This document shows, in pieces, positions 18,865 through 28,085 of a stretch of DNA of 64,000 nt. How positions within the stretch are numbered: the stretch's first letter is position 1; the number at the start of each line of letters is the position of its first letter. The stretch spans positions 450,001 to 514,000 of the forward strand of contig NZ_UAPU01000007.1 of assembly GCF_900445255.1 (NCBI RefSeq), in the 5' to 3' direction. The notes under the pieces were generated by a model. The model saw nothing but the letters and a program-made list of their open reading frames with translations. It was not told the origin of the DNA and made no database searches. The stretch comes from Anaerobiospirillum thomasii (GTDB lineage: Bacteria > Pseudomonadota > Gammaproteobacteria > Enterobacterales > Succinivibrionaceae). The position numbers and the translations under genes are program-made.

Positions 18865-20883
18865 TTGTTTGGCTTTAAGAAAAATAAAAAAGAGAAATTG
18901 ATTTTCTCGCCTAAAAAACACAAAAGAAAACACCGCTCCTCAGGTGGCATACAGGTTAAAAATGTTGAGCTTGAAAATTCTATTTTCAGAAACAGAATTT
19001 TTATTGCCATTATCTTCTGTGTCATCCTGGCTGTAATCTTATTTTCCAATCTGTGGTATCTGCAGATTGTATCGCATGATGACTATCAGACCAGATCCAA
19101 TGAAAACCGTATACGCGTGCTGCCTGTAGTGCCGCAGCGCGGTATTATCTATGACAGAAATCATGTGGTGCTGGCCGAAAACCGTCCTGTATATCATCTG
19201 GTTATTTTTCCATCTAAAAAAATTGATACCAGAAAGAGCATAGAAGAGCTCAACACCCTGCTTAAGTTAAATCTTACTGACAAGGATGTGGACAATCTTG
19301 TCTATTTGTCAAAGACACGCAAAAGATTTACAGGCATTGAGCTGTCCGATCTTTTGACTGAAAAGCAGATTGCCACTTTCTCGGTAAACCGCTATCGTTT
19401 TCCAAACGTGCAGGTTAGCGCCAACTTAAAGCGTTTTTATCCTTTTGCCAATATTGCAACCCATGCCATAGGCTATGTATCACGCATCAATCAGCAGGAT
19501 TTGGAGAAGCTTACGGAGGATAACAAGATTGACAATTATGAAGGCTCATCTGCCATTGGCAAGCTTGGTATTGAAAAGTATTATGAGGATCTGCTCCATG
19601 GTGTGACAGGCTCACGTGAAGTTGAGGTTGACAGCCACGGTCAGGTTATCCGCACCTTAAAATACAATCCGCCAAAGCCTGGCAAGGATCTTGTACTCTC
19701 TATTGATATAAGACTGCAGTATTATGCACAGGAGCTGCTGCAGAATATGAAAGGCGCCATTGTGGCTGTAGAGCCATCAAGCGGCGAGATTTTAGCCTTT
19801 TACTCAAATCCATCCTATGATCCGAATTTATTTGTGCGCGGCATCAGAAACTCTGAGTATCAGCAGCTTTTAAATCATCCTGGTAAGCCTTTAATCAACC
19901 GTGTGACACAAGGTGGCTATTCTCCAGCCTCCACGATTAAACCACTTCTTGCCATCATGGGCTTGAATGAAGGGCTTATCAGCAAAACCTCTACCTATTT
20001 TGGACCTGCAGCCTTTATGCTGCCAGGCTCAACCCACCGTTTTCGTGACTGGAGAGCCTCAGGTCACGGCTGGCTTGATGTGTACAGAGCCATTGAGGTT
20101 TCAGCCGATACCTTCTTTTATGATTTGGCCTACAGAGCTGGCATTGATACCATACATGACTATTTAAACCGCTTTGGTTTTGGTGTGGCCACCAATATTG
20201 ATATTCATGAAGAATCTCTTGGCATCAACCCGTCAAAAGAGTGGAAGATGCGCCGCTTTAAACAGCCATGGCACATAGGTGATACTGTACCTATCGGTAT
20301 TGGTCAGGGCTACTGGACCACAACGCTGCTGCAGCTGGTCAAGGCTCAGACCACACTTGCCAATTACGGTAAGATTAAGACTCCGCATCTTCTAAAGGCC
20401 ATTACCGATCCACAGGATAACAACAAGGTCATAGGCACCTTTAAAGATCCTGATGAGGGCAAGAACTTTGAGGTCAAGGATAAAGATTATTTCAATGTGG
20501 CACGTGCCGGTATGTATCTTGTGATAAACGGCCCTGAGGGAACAGGACGCCGCGCCTTTTATGGCACCAAGTACAAAGCAGCTGGCAAATCAGGCACGGC
20601 TCAGGTGGTATCTATCAAGCAGGGTGAGAAGTACAATGCCAGCGCACTTAAGGTTGAGCATAGAGATAATGCCCTGTTTGTAGCCTTTGCTCCATATTAC
20701 AAACCACGTATTTTAGTGGGTATTATTCTTGAGAATGAAGGTGGCGGCTCATCTAAAGGCGCTCCTCTTGTCAGAAAGGTAATAGACAAATATTTAACCG
20801 AACTGTATCCTGGCGGCTATATGGGTGAGGCCGAGGGTGTCAAGGAGAAGTTTGGTCTTGGCGGAACAGCTATTGTGCAGTAG
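18865..20883 (+). CDS. mrdA: Penicillin-binding protein 2 (peptidoglycan D,D-transpeptidase MrdA)
   Basis: Class B PBP of the elongasome, crosslinking lateral-wall peptidoglycan. A cytoplasmic, very basic N-tail (~45 residues, Lys/Arg-rich) precedes one transmembrane helix (IFIAIIFCVILAVILF). The dimerisation domain follows, then the transpeptidase with S356-T-I-K, SAD (VSADTF) and KSGTAQ. 672 residues against 633 in E. coli, the surplus mostly at the N- and C-ends. The start is TTG, 11 bases after rlmH. Followed after 3 bases by mrdB, its SEDS partner. Confidence 0.96.
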   Translation: MFGFKKNKKEKLIFSPKKHKRKHRSSGGIQVKNVELENSIFRNRIFIAIIFCVILAVILFSNLWYLQIVSHDDYQTRSNENRIRVLPVVPQRGIIYDRNHVVLAENRPVYHLVIFPSKKIDTRKSIEELNTLLKLNLTDKDVDNLVYLSKTRKRFTGIELSDLLTEKQIATFSVNRYRFPNVQVSANLKRFYPFANIATHAIGYVSRINQQDLEKLTEDNKIDNYEGSSAIGKLGIEKYYEDLLHGVTGSREVEVDSHGQVIRTLKYNPPKPGKDLVLSIDIRLQYYAQELLQNMKGAIVAVEPSSGEILAFYSNPSYDPNLFVRGIRNSEYQQLLNHPGKPLINRVTQGGYSPASTIKPLLAIMGLNEGLISKTSTYFGPAAFMLPGSTHRFRDWRASGHGWLDVYRAIEVSADTFFYDLAYRAGIDTIHDYLNRFGFGVATNIDIHEESLGINPSKEWKMRRFKQPWHIGDTVPIGIGQGYWTTTLLQLVKAQTTLANYGKIKTPHLLKAITDPQDNNKVIGTFKDPDEGKNFEVKDKDYFNVARAGMYLVINGPEGTGRRAFYGTKYKAAGKSGTAQVVSIKQGEKYNASALKVEHRDNALFVAFAPYYKPRILVGIILENEGGGSSKGAPLVRKVIDKYLTELYPGGYMGEAEGVKEKFGLGGTAIVQ

Positions 20884-20886
20884 ATT

Positions 20887-22029
20887 ATGATTCAGGACAA
20901 TACAATTATAGATTCACAGGGCAGTTTCAATCGCCGCCCTTTAAGCCTGCTTGAGAGGTGGCATATAGATCTGCCGCTTCTAATCGGCCTTATTATGACG
21001 CTGATGCTCTCACTTTTTGTGCTCTATTCAGCCTCAGGTCAGCATCCTGAGATGCTGTTGCGTCAGATTATAAGAACAGGCATTGCCTTTGGCATTATGA
21101 TTATAGTGGCACAGATACATCCGCGTATATTTTTAAAATCGGCAGTGTATCTGTATATATGCGGTCTGATTCTGCTTATTTTAGTAGAGCTTGTAGGTGA
21201 TATTTCAAAAGGAGCGCAGCGCTGGCTCAATATTGGCTTTACCCGTATTCAGCCCTCTGAATTTTTCAAAGTGGTAATGCCTCTTACCATTGCAGCCTTT
21301 CTCTCCCGCGACTCCATACCACCGCGCACGGCCAATATCATTATAGCCTTTATACTGCTGATGGTGCCTGTGGCTTTGATTCTGCATCAGCCTGATCTGG
21401 GTACAGCTATCTTAGTCTTTGTTTCAGGCTTTATTGGTATTTTTATTGCAGGTCTGTCATTGTGGTGGCTTGCAAGCGGTGCCATTGTAGCCATGGCGGC
21501 CATTCCTATTATGTGGAATTATGTGCTGCTTGATTATCAGAAACAGCGTGTTTTAACTTTAATTGATCCAGAGTCTGATCCATTAGGTGCAGGCTATCAT
21601 ATTATTCAGTCTAAAATTGCCATAGGCTCAGGTGGTCTGTATGGCAAGGGCTGGCTGCAGGGCTCACAGTCACAGCTTGACTTCCTGCCAGAGCCACACA
21701 CTGATTTTATCTTTGCCGTATATGCCGAGGAGACGGGACTTATAGGCTTTATTATTCTTTTTGCCATCTATGCCTATATACTCTCGCGCTGTACCTATAT
21801 AACCTTAAATGCCAGGGACAATTTCCACCGTATCTTGTCTGCGGCCTATACCTTTACCTTTATGTTTTATATTTTTGTGAATATCGGCATGGTCAGCGGT
21901 ATCTTACCTGTTGTAGGTGTACCTCTGCCTATGATTTCCTACGGAGGAACGTCCATGGCCACACTTGCAGTGGGTTTTGGTATTATCATGTCGATACATA
22001 CTCACAAAAAGACGCTTATTTTCAGATGA
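20887..22029 (+). CDS. mrdB: Peptidoglycan glycosyltransferase RodA (MrdB)
   Basis: SEDS-family polytopic membrane glycosyltransferase that polymerises lipid II for lateral growth with PBP2. About ten hydrophobic segments in 380 residues. Family signatures include GAQRWLNIGFTRIQPSEFFK, HQPDLGTA, and GVPLPMISYGGTSM near the C-terminus. Begins 3 bases after mrdA, so expression is coupled. Confidence 0.96.
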   Translation: MIQDNTIIDSQGSFNRRPLSLLERWHIDLPLLIGLIMTLMLSLFVLYSASGQHPEMLLRQIIRTGIAFGIMIIVAQIHPRIFLKSAVYLYICGLILLILVELVGDISKGAQRWLNIGFTRIQPSEFFKVVMPLTIAAFLSRDSIPPRTANIIIAFILLMVPVALILHQPDLGTAILVFVSGFIGIFIAGLSLWWLASGAIVAMAAIPIMWNYVLLDYQKQRVLTLIDPESDPLGAGYHIIQSKIAIGSGGLYGKGWLQGSQSQLDFLPEPHTDFIFAVYAEETGLIGFIILFAIYAYILSRCTYITLNARDNFHRILSAAYTFTFMFYIFVNIGMVSGILPVVGVPLPMISYGGTSMATLAVGFGIIMSIHTHKKTLIFR

Positions 22030-22043
22030 TACCAGGATAGAAA

Positions 22044-23054
22044 ATGCTTAGAAAAACTCTTTTAGCCACATCTGCAGCTCTTGCTATGTCAGGTTTTGTC
22101 TTTGGCGGCAGTGCCTCTGCCTCTATCTCACTTGAAGAACTGTCTGCCTACTCAGGTCTTAGTGTCAAGACCATTGAGCAGGCTATGGCTCAGGCCACCT
22201 ATCAGGACACTATTATCAAGACCATGACCAAGCCGTATGAGTCAAAGCCATGGCATGCCTACAGAAAGCTTTTTATCACTAAAGATCGCGTTCAAAAAGG
22301 TGTGGCTTTCTATCTTGAGCATGAAAAGATTTTAAACAGAGCACAGAGCATATACGGTGTACCGCCTGAGATTGTCTGTGCCATTATAGGTGTTGAAACC
22401 TTCTATGGCCGCAATATGGGTACCTGGTCAGTGCTTGATGCCTTATATACCCTGGGCTTTCACTATCCACCACGTGAGGCCTATTTTTCAAAGGAATTTA
22501 CCAATTATATAAAGCTTGCAGCCTCACAGGGCTGGCCTTTGACTGAGATTAAAGGCTCATATGCAGGTGCCATGGGTATGGGACAGTTTATGCCAAGCTC
22601 ATATTTAAACTTTGCTGTGGACTTTAACGCAGATGGGCATATCAATCTTTTCAATGATGTTGAAGATGCTATAGGATCTGTAGCCAATTACTTTAAAGAG
22701 CATGGCTGGATGAAAGACCGCGGCATACTCTACCCTGCCCACGTCAAAGGCGATGTCAGTGCTCTTATGCAAAAAGAATGGAATCTGACTGCAGATGAGC
22801 TCTACCGTGCCGGTGTTTCTACCAAGGTCAATATAGAAGGCGGTGAAAAGGTCAGACTGTACTCCTTTGATCTTGAGAACAACAAAAAGGCCTATACAGT
22901 TGCCATGCATAACTTTTATGTAATTACGCGCTATAATAAAAGCCCTTTGTATGCAGCTGCCATCTATGAGCTATCTGAGTACATAGCCAAAGAATACCGT
23001 GATTATAAAAACGCCAATGGACAGACTTTACACAAAACAGGACGCAGACCTTAA
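22044..23054 (+). CDS. mltB: Membrane-bound-type lytic murein transglycosylase B
   Basis: Cleaves peptidoglycan to 1,6-anhydromuropeptides. SLT family 3 features: IIGVETFYGRNMG with candidate catalytic Glu118, then AGAMGMGQFMPSSY and DLFND-like NLFNDVEDAIGSVANYF. Unlike E. coli MltB, the N-terminal signal (TSAALAMSGFVFGGSASA) shows no lipobox cysteine, so the protein may be soluble in the periplasm. It lies between rodA and rlpA in the usual order. Confidence 0.93.
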   Translation: MLRKTLLATSAALAMSGFVFGGSASASISLEELSAYSGLSVKTIEQAMAQATYQDTIIKTMTKPYESKPWHAYRKLFITKDRVQKGVAFYLEHEKILNRAQSIYGVPPEIVCAIIGVETFYGRNMGTWSVLDALYTLGFHYPPREAYFSKEFTNYIKLAASQGWPLTEIKGSYAGAMGMGQFMPSSYLNFAVDFNADGHINLFNDVEDAIGSVANYFKEHGWMKDRGILYPAHVKGDVSALMQKEWNLTADELYRAGVSTKVNIEGGEKVRLYSFDLENNKKAYTVAMHNFYVITRYNKSPLYAAAIYELSEYIAKEYRDYKNANGQTLHKTGRRP

Positions 23055-23063
23055 TCTTAGACT

Positions 23064-24209
23064 ATGAACATTTTTAAATACACTGTACTTGCACTTTTAC
23101 CTTTTGCAGCAGCCTTGATGTTAAACGGCTGTTCATCAAACGGTGGCTATGACATAGGTCATGGCGGCAATGCCGGCAATGGTGCCAAATACGGCTCGGG
23201 TCCTAACAATACCCGCCCCTATCCTCAGGACAAGCCTGTAAATTTAAACGGCGTGGGCGGTGCCAAGATTAAATATGAGCCACTCTCACGCGGCGGCAAT
23301 AAAAACTACACAGTACTTGGCAAGAACTATCAGGTGTGGCGTGACTGCACCTCCTATCAGGAGGTGGGCATGGCCTCATGGTATGGTCCTGGCTTTCATG
23401 GTAACAAGACTTCAAACGGCGAGCGCTACAATCAAAAGGGCTTTAGTGCCGCCCACAAGAATCTGCCTTTGCCATCTTATCTTAAGGTAACCAATCTGCA
23501 AAACGGCAAGGCTGTAGTAGTACGTGTCAATGACAGAGGTCCTTTCCACGGCTCACGGATTATAGATCTGTCAGAAGGTGCCGCGAGAGCCATTGATATG
23601 ACAAGATCGGGCACAGCCAAGGTCATGCTTGAGTATATCAATGTCAGAAAAGGCGGTGTCATTGCCAATAAGAGTGATTCTATCTTCTCAGGTCAGAGCT
23701 CATCTGGCAAAGACAGCATAGCTCAGGTTATTGAAGATATTAAAAATGGCAACAAACCAAGCCTTGGTACCACCATTGGCGCAATTGGCACCACAGTGGC
23801 CATTATTGACAAGGTAAGCTCTATGTCAAATCAGAGCTCAAAGAGCAAGAAGATCTCAGGCAGTGCACTTGTGAGCAGTCAACATCATGCAGCGCCGGCT
23901 CCGGCACCTGCTCCTTCAAATTCAGCTGCAACATCTGGTGCTGACAGTATTGAAAATGCCCTCTTTGCTGACAATCAGACTGCAACTGCCGGCACTGCCT
24001 ATATACAGATCTTTTCAACCAATATGCAGGATAATGCTACACGTGTGCAGCAGAAACTTTCAGGTATTACCCCATATCCTGTCATTATTGCAGCAGAAAA
24101 TGGCATTTATCGTGTACGCATAGGACCTGTACCTGAAAGCAGGCTTAATGAGACATTAAATACAGTAAAGGCCAACGGCTTTACTGACAGTTTTGTAAAA
24201 AGAGTATAA
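23064..24209 (+). CDS. rlpA: Septal ring lytic transglycosylase RlpA
   Basis: Outer-membrane lipoprotein (lipobox LNGC near residue 23) with a double-psi beta-barrel domain ([37 protein letters not shown]), a low-complexity Ser/Ala/Pro linker (~residues 240-300) and a C-terminal SPOR domain ([14 protein letters not shown] to end) that binds denuded septal glycan. RlpA degrades such glycan in some Gammaproteobacteria and is inactive in E. coli; activity here is not decidable from sequence. 381 residues. Confidence 0.94.
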   Translation: MNIFKYTVLALLPFAAALMLNGCSSNGGYDIGHGGNAGNGAKYGSGPNNTRPYPQDKPVNLNGVGGAKIKYEPLSRGGNKNYTVLGKNYQVWRDCTSYQEVGMASWYGPGFHGNKTSNGERYNQKGFSAAHKNLPLPSYLKVTNLQNGKAVVVRVNDRGPFHGSRIIDLSEGAARAIDMTRSGTAKVMLEYINVRKGGVIANKSDSIFSGQSSSGKDSIAQVIEDIKNGNKPSLGTTIGAIGTTVAIIDKVSSMSNQSSKSKKISGSALVSSQHHAAPAPAPAPSNSAATSGADSIENALFADNQTATAGTAYIQIFSTNMQDNATRVQQKLSGITPYPVIIAAENGIYRVRIGPVPESRLNETLNTVKANGFTDSFVKRV

Positions 24210-24215
24210 AGAAAT

Positions 24216-25478
24216 ATGAAAAAGATGAAATTAATAGTAAGTGCTGCCGCTATGGCACTGACACTTTGTGCCCCTGCCCTTGCACAGAATAATATTCCTG
24301 ATCCTTTTGCCGCTATGAAAAAAGGCGGTGCCCCTGCAGCATCTCAGACTGCTCCTTCTCCTTTTGAGAATGTGCAGAACAACATAGTTATTCCTGAGCC
24401 TCCAACCTTTGATGCACAGTCCTGGGTGCTTATGGATTATGCTACAGGTCAGGTACTCTTTGAGCACAATGGCTATATGAAAATCTGGCCTGCCTCTTTA
24501 ACCAAGATGATGACCTCCTATGTTATTGGTATGGAGCTCAAAGCCGGGCGTCTTAAACTTGATGATATGGTAACCATCACAGAGGATGCCTGGGCAAAAA
24601 ATTATACTGACTCATCCAAGATGTTTATTGAGGTTGGCAAACAGATTAGTGTCGATGCGCTTAACAAAGGTATTATCATTCAGTCTGGCAATGATGCCTG
24701 TGTGGCTATGGCCATACATCTTGCAGGCTCCGAGCAGGGCTTTGTCTCTGTTATGAACAATTATGCCAAGCAGCTTGGTCTTAAGAGCACCAATTTTGCC
24801 AATGTGCATGGACTTTTTTCTGAAAACAATTACTCAACTGCCTATGATATGGCTCTGTTAGGCCGTGCTCTCATACGCGATCTACCTGAGGAATATGCAG
24901 TCTATGCGCAAAAGGAATTTACCTTCAACGGCATAAGACAGGTTAACAGAAACCGTCTGTTATGGGATAAGGAGCTTAATGTAGACGGCATCAAGACCGG
25001 TCATCTGTCACAGGTTGGCTATAATCTTGTAGCCTCTGCTGTAGATGGCAATATGCGTCTTATAGGCACAGTTATAGGTGCCAAATCAGAGGCACAGAGA
25101 GCAAGCTTCTCCCGTCAGATGTTAAGCTATGGTTTTCGCTATTTTGAGCACTATGCTCCATTTACCCCAGGACAGAATATTTTAGTGCGCGATGTAATTC
25201 TTGGTGACAGAGACAATGTTGAGCTTACCGTACCTGACAATATTGTTATAACTCTGCCAAAGGGTCGCCAGAGAGATGTTAAGATAAGCTATCGTTTATC
25301 ATCTGGCCGTTTTACAGCCCCTATTGCCAAAGATCAGGAGCTTGGTGTCATTGAGTTTAAACTTGACAACAAAGTACTCTCCCGTCACCCTCTTGTGGCC
25401 AAGCATGCTGTAGCTGAAGGCGGCTTCTTCTCACGTATGGTAGATAAGATAATGCTCTTTTTTTCATCCGAGGGCTAA
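24216..25478 (+). CDS. dacA: D-alanyl-D-alanine carboxypeptidase (PBP5 family)
   Basis: Removes terminal D-Ala from pentapeptides. Signal peptide (LIVSAAAMALTLCAPALA), S94-L-T-K97, SGN (IQSGNDACVAM) and K260-T-G are intact. The beta-sheet PBP5_C domain and a C-terminal amphipathic anchor (FFSRMVDKIMLFFSS) follow. An extra ~30-residue Pro/Ala-rich linker precedes the catalytic domain. 420 residues. ybeD starts directly or 6 bases after its stop. Confidence 0.95.
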   Translation: MKKMKLIVSAAAMALTLCAPALAQNNIPDPFAAMKKGGAPAASQTAPSPFENVQNNIVIPEPPTFDAQSWVLMDYATGQVLFEHNGYMKIWPASLTKMMTSYVIGMELKAGRLKLDDMVTITEDAWAKNYTDSSKMFIEVGKQISVDALNKGIIIQSGNDACVAMAIHLAGSEQGFVSVMNNYAKQLGLKSTNFANVHGLFSENNYSTAYDMALLGRALIRDLPEEYAVYAQKEFTFNGIRQVNRNRLLWDKELNVDGIKTGHLSQVGYNLVASAVDGNMRLIGTVIGAKSEAQRASFSRQMLSYGFRYFEHYAPFTPGQNILVRDVILGDRDNVELTVPDNIVITLPKGRQRDVKISYRLSSGRFTAPIAKDQELGVIEFKLDNKVLSRHPLVAKHAVAEGGFFSRMVDKIMLFFSSEG

Positions 25479-25484
25479 GTGACA

Positions 25485-25760
25485 ATGAAATATAAATTTG
25501 ATGAATTGCTTGAGTTTCCATGCATTATAGATTTTCGCATCATTATTGATGCCAAAAAGGAAAATGCACTGCCTGATCTTTGTGCCTATATAAATTCACT
25601 GTACAAAGACAGCGTGCAGCCTTTAAAGGACAAACCACGCCACAGCTCCAGCGGCACCTATATATCCTATACAGTGCCAATAAAGGTAGAAGATGCCACA
25701 GCTGTTGAAAATTTATATGCTAAAATCTCAAAACTTGATTATGTCAAACACATAATTTGA
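25485..25760 (+). CDS. ybeD: DUF493 protein YbeD
   Basis: Small conserved protein of ACT-like fold and unknown function. The 91-residue sequence begins MKYKFDELLEFPC, matching the family start (E. coli K-L-N-E-L-L-E-F-P). A GTG at 25479, abutting the dacA stop, would add two residues (M-T). The position after dacA is conserved. The lipB-lipA pair that follows in E. coli is absent. Confidence 0.92.
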   Translation: MKYKFDELLEFPCIIDFRIIIDAKKENALPDLCAYINSLYKDSVQPLKDKPRHSSSGTYISYTVPIKVEDATAVENLYAKISKLDYVKHII

Positions 25761-25769
25761 GGTTGATAA

Positions 25770-26747
25770 GTGATAAAAAACGACAGCAGCGGTTTTAAAT
25801 CAGATATGCATGGCTTTATCAAAGGCTTTGCCTATCTGTTTATCATAGGTGTAGTCATTTTTACCATTTACATGGTTTTATGCCTGTTTCGCATCTCATC
25901 CTATGCGTTTTTTACCTATGACAGCTACAACAATATTCCCTACAACAGGGTAGGACTGCTTTTAGGTACATCATCAAACATCTCACCTGGCAGACCAAAT
26001 GAGTTTTTCACCAATAGAATTCTGGCCGCCTCTACTTTATATAAGAAAAATAAAATTGATTATATTTTAGTCTCAGGCGATAACAGACATCCATCCTATA
26101 ATGAGCCGCGTGAGATGACCCGGGCTCTTATAAAGGCAGGAGTGCCGGCCAAAAGAATTATCTCTGATTATGCCGGTTTTAGAACTATTGACTCTATCAT
26201 AAGAGCCAAAAGCGTCTTCATGCTCAATGAGCTGACCATTATCTCGCAGGATTTTCATAATGAAAGAGCGCTGTTTATAGCTAAGGCCAACGGCATTAAT
26301 GCCATTGCCTTCAATGCCTCAAATCCTGTATCCGAGGTGGCCAATTTCAAAGTAGAGGTACGTGAGTTCTTTGCCAGGATCATGTGTGTCTTTGATATCT
26401 ATTTTCTAAACTCGCAGCCAAAGTTTTTAGGTGAGCCTATTGCCATTGGCGATGCTGCTATGCCAAAGCAGCCAACAGACAAGGCCAAGCTGCCAACCTC
26501 AAAGTTAAAGCGCCCATCTTTATCTGTTGCAGGTCTTAAGCAAAAGCGTATTGAGGATATGCGCCATTTAGCCAAACAGCCAACAGACAGCGCTTTAATG
26601 CTGCGCCAGCAGCAGGAGGCCAGACTAAGACTCAAGCACATGCTTGAGACTGAAGATAAGCTTGAGCGTCAGAGTGTGCCGCTGTTGCCTGTGACGGTGC
26701 CTAAAAAAGAAGAGGTAAGCAACAGCCATGGCGATCCATGGGATTAG
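25770..26747 (+). CDS. SanA-like DUF218/YdcF-family envelope protein
   Basis: Inner-membrane protein with one N-terminal helix (FAYLFIIGVVIFTIYMVLCL) and a DUF218 domain closely patterned on SanA: LLGTSSNISPGRPNEFFTNR, YNEPREMT, AKRIISDYAGFRTIDSI and SQDFHNERALFIA. SanA affects envelope barrier function and vancomycin resistance at high temperature in E. coli; the enzymatic role is not settled. About 100 extra C-terminal residues are Lys/Gln/Arg-rich and unlike SanA. The start is GTG. It ends at a bidirectional terminator. Confidence 0.85.
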   Translation: MIKNDSSGFKSDMHGFIKGFAYLFIIGVVIFTIYMVLCLFRISSYAFFTYDSYNNIPYNRVGLLLGTSSNISPGRPNEFFTNRILAASTLYKKNKIDYILVSGDNRHPSYNEPREMTRALIKAGVPAKRIISDYAGFRTIDSIIRAKSVFMLNELTIISQDFHNERALFIAKANGINAIAFNASNPVSEVANFKVEVREFFARIMCVFDIYFLNSQPKFLGEPIAIGDAAMPKQPTDKAKLPTSKLKRPSLSVAGLKQKRIEDMRHLAKQPTDSALMLRQQQEARLRLKHMLETEDKLERQSVPLLPVTVPKKEEVSNSHGDPWD

Positions 26748-26762
26748 ATCCAATATAAAAAT

Positions 26763-26787
26763 GCCACCCAAAAAAGGTGGCTTTTTT
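26763..26787. terminator. Bidirectional intrinsic terminator
   Basis: GCCACC / GGTGGC stem around an A-rich loop, followed by TTTTTT. It lies between the convergent sanA-like and rpiR-type genes. Confidence 0.85.
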
Positions 26788-26793
26788 AGTTTT

Positions 26794-27666
26794 TTATACC
26801 TTAAAGCCCAAAGCCTCAAGCGTCAGCTGTTTGGTCTTTATGGCTCTGTCTGGATTTAGCTGCACAAGCATAATATATAAAATCTCGCATATATGCAGCT
26901 GTGCCACTATGGTGCCTAGTGAATCACTTTGCATAAATCCTTCATGATTGCCAGAGAAGAAGACATAATCTGCCTCACGGGCAATAGCTGTACCTGTCAT
27001 ATGTGAGATTAAAACTGTGGTGGCTCCGCAGGATTTTGCCACCTTAAAGGCCTTTAGTGTCTCAGGTGACATACCCTTTTGCGAAATGGCAATGGCTACA
27101 TCGCCCTCCTCCATCAAAGATGCTGTGGTATACATAAAATGAGTATTGCTCTCACACATGGCATTGATGCCTATGCGGGCCAGTTTATTTTTAATGTACT
27201 GAGCGCAAAGACCTGAATTGCCCATACCTATGATAAAGACGCGCTTGGCCTTGTAAATGGTATTGACCACCTCCCTGGCGCTGTCATCATTGAGAAAATC
27301 AATATTCTCGCCAAGTCCTGTCATTACGGCATTTGATACCTTTTTGCCAATCACATGCGGTGAATCATTGTCCTGTATTTGTGACTCGACAATGTCACTA
27401 TCCTGCTTTTTCATGCCGGAGACTTCAATTGCAAGCTCAATTTTAAACTCCTGAAAACCAGGAAAACCAAGACTTTTGGCAAAGCGTACCACTGTAGCCT
27501 CACCCACACCTGCATTCTGTGAGATACGGGAAATATTTGAGGCTATAACAGCAGATGGATTGTTGATTATATAAACAGCAAGGCGCTGCATGGCCTTGGG
27601 CATTTCATTTTGCATAAAATGCAAACGTGAGAGAATCTTTCCACTTGGATTGGGGCTTGAAGTCAT
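26794..27666 (-). CDS. RpiR/MurR-family transcriptional regulator (likely sialic-acid regulator)
   Basis: 290 residues with an N-terminal HTH_6 domain (about 10-85; NISRISQNAGVGEATVVRFAKSLGFPGFQEFK) and a C-terminal SIS sugar-phosphate-binding domain (VFIIGMGNSG; GDVAIAISQKGMSPETLKAF). RpiR-type regulators control nan operons in Vibrio, where ManNAc-6-P is the inducer. Here the gene is divergent from nanM across 419 bases, so it most likely represses the nan genes. The exact ligand is inferred. The ATG at 27666 gives the usual short N-tail. Confidence 0.88.
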   Translation of the reverse strand: MTSSPNPSGKILSRLHFMQNEMPKAMQRLAVYIINNPSAVIASNISRISQNAGVGEATVVRFAKSLGFPGFQEFKIELAIEVSGMKKQDSDIVESQIQDNDSPHVIGKKVSNAVMTGLGENIDFLNDDSAREVVNTIYKAKRVFIIGMGNSGLCAQYIKNKLARIGINAMCESNTHFMYTTASLMEEGDVAIAISQKGMSPETLKAFKVAKSCGATTVLISHMTGTAIAREADYVFFSGNHEGFMQSDSLGTIVAQLHICEILYIMLVQLNPDRAIKTKQLTLEALGFKV

Positions 27667-27991
27667 ATATCTACTCTTACTTATGTCTGATTTAAGTCAA
27701 TATTTTATAACAATAATAGTAAAATAATAATTGCGACACTATGCGTGCTGTCTATATGTGCATATCAGATCACATACAAAAACTATTATACGCCTGTCTA
27801 AAAATATTAAAAAAAAATTTCAACAGTTTTGTAAACCCTGTCAAAAAAAGCCTTATTTGAAACAAGCTTACACGGAATTATTTGCTTTAAAATAAATCGT
27901 TTTTGTCTAATTATAGCTAACAAAGTCTATAAATATCGTCTTTTTTTAACCTGTAATTTGAGCGATCACTCTCACATTTTTAAAGGCATAA

Positions 27992-28012
27992 CATTGAAAC
28001 AATATTTCAATG
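27992..28012. promoter_or_regulatory. Candidate RpiR-type operator upstream of nanM
   Basis: Perfect inverted repeat CATTGAAA (27992-27999) / TTTCAATG (28005-28012) with a 5-base spacer, 74 bases before the nanM ATG. It is followed by a near-palindrome GTGAAATATATTTAC. The rest of 27667-28085 is AT-rich with no gene; I see no clear -35/-10 pair. Assignment to the adjacent regulator is an inference from position and symmetry. Confidence 0.5.
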
Positions 28013-28085
28013 AATTTAGATTGTGAAATATATTTACGTCACCTCTTTTATGTTTTAACCTCTAAAAACGTTATAGGATAGCTCT

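Noticed and set aside
27757-27776. CRP-like site in the regulator-nanM gap
   Set aside because: ATGTG and CACAT arms are perfect but spaced 10 rather than 8 apart between TGTG and CACA, and no -10 element fits for the regulator gene.
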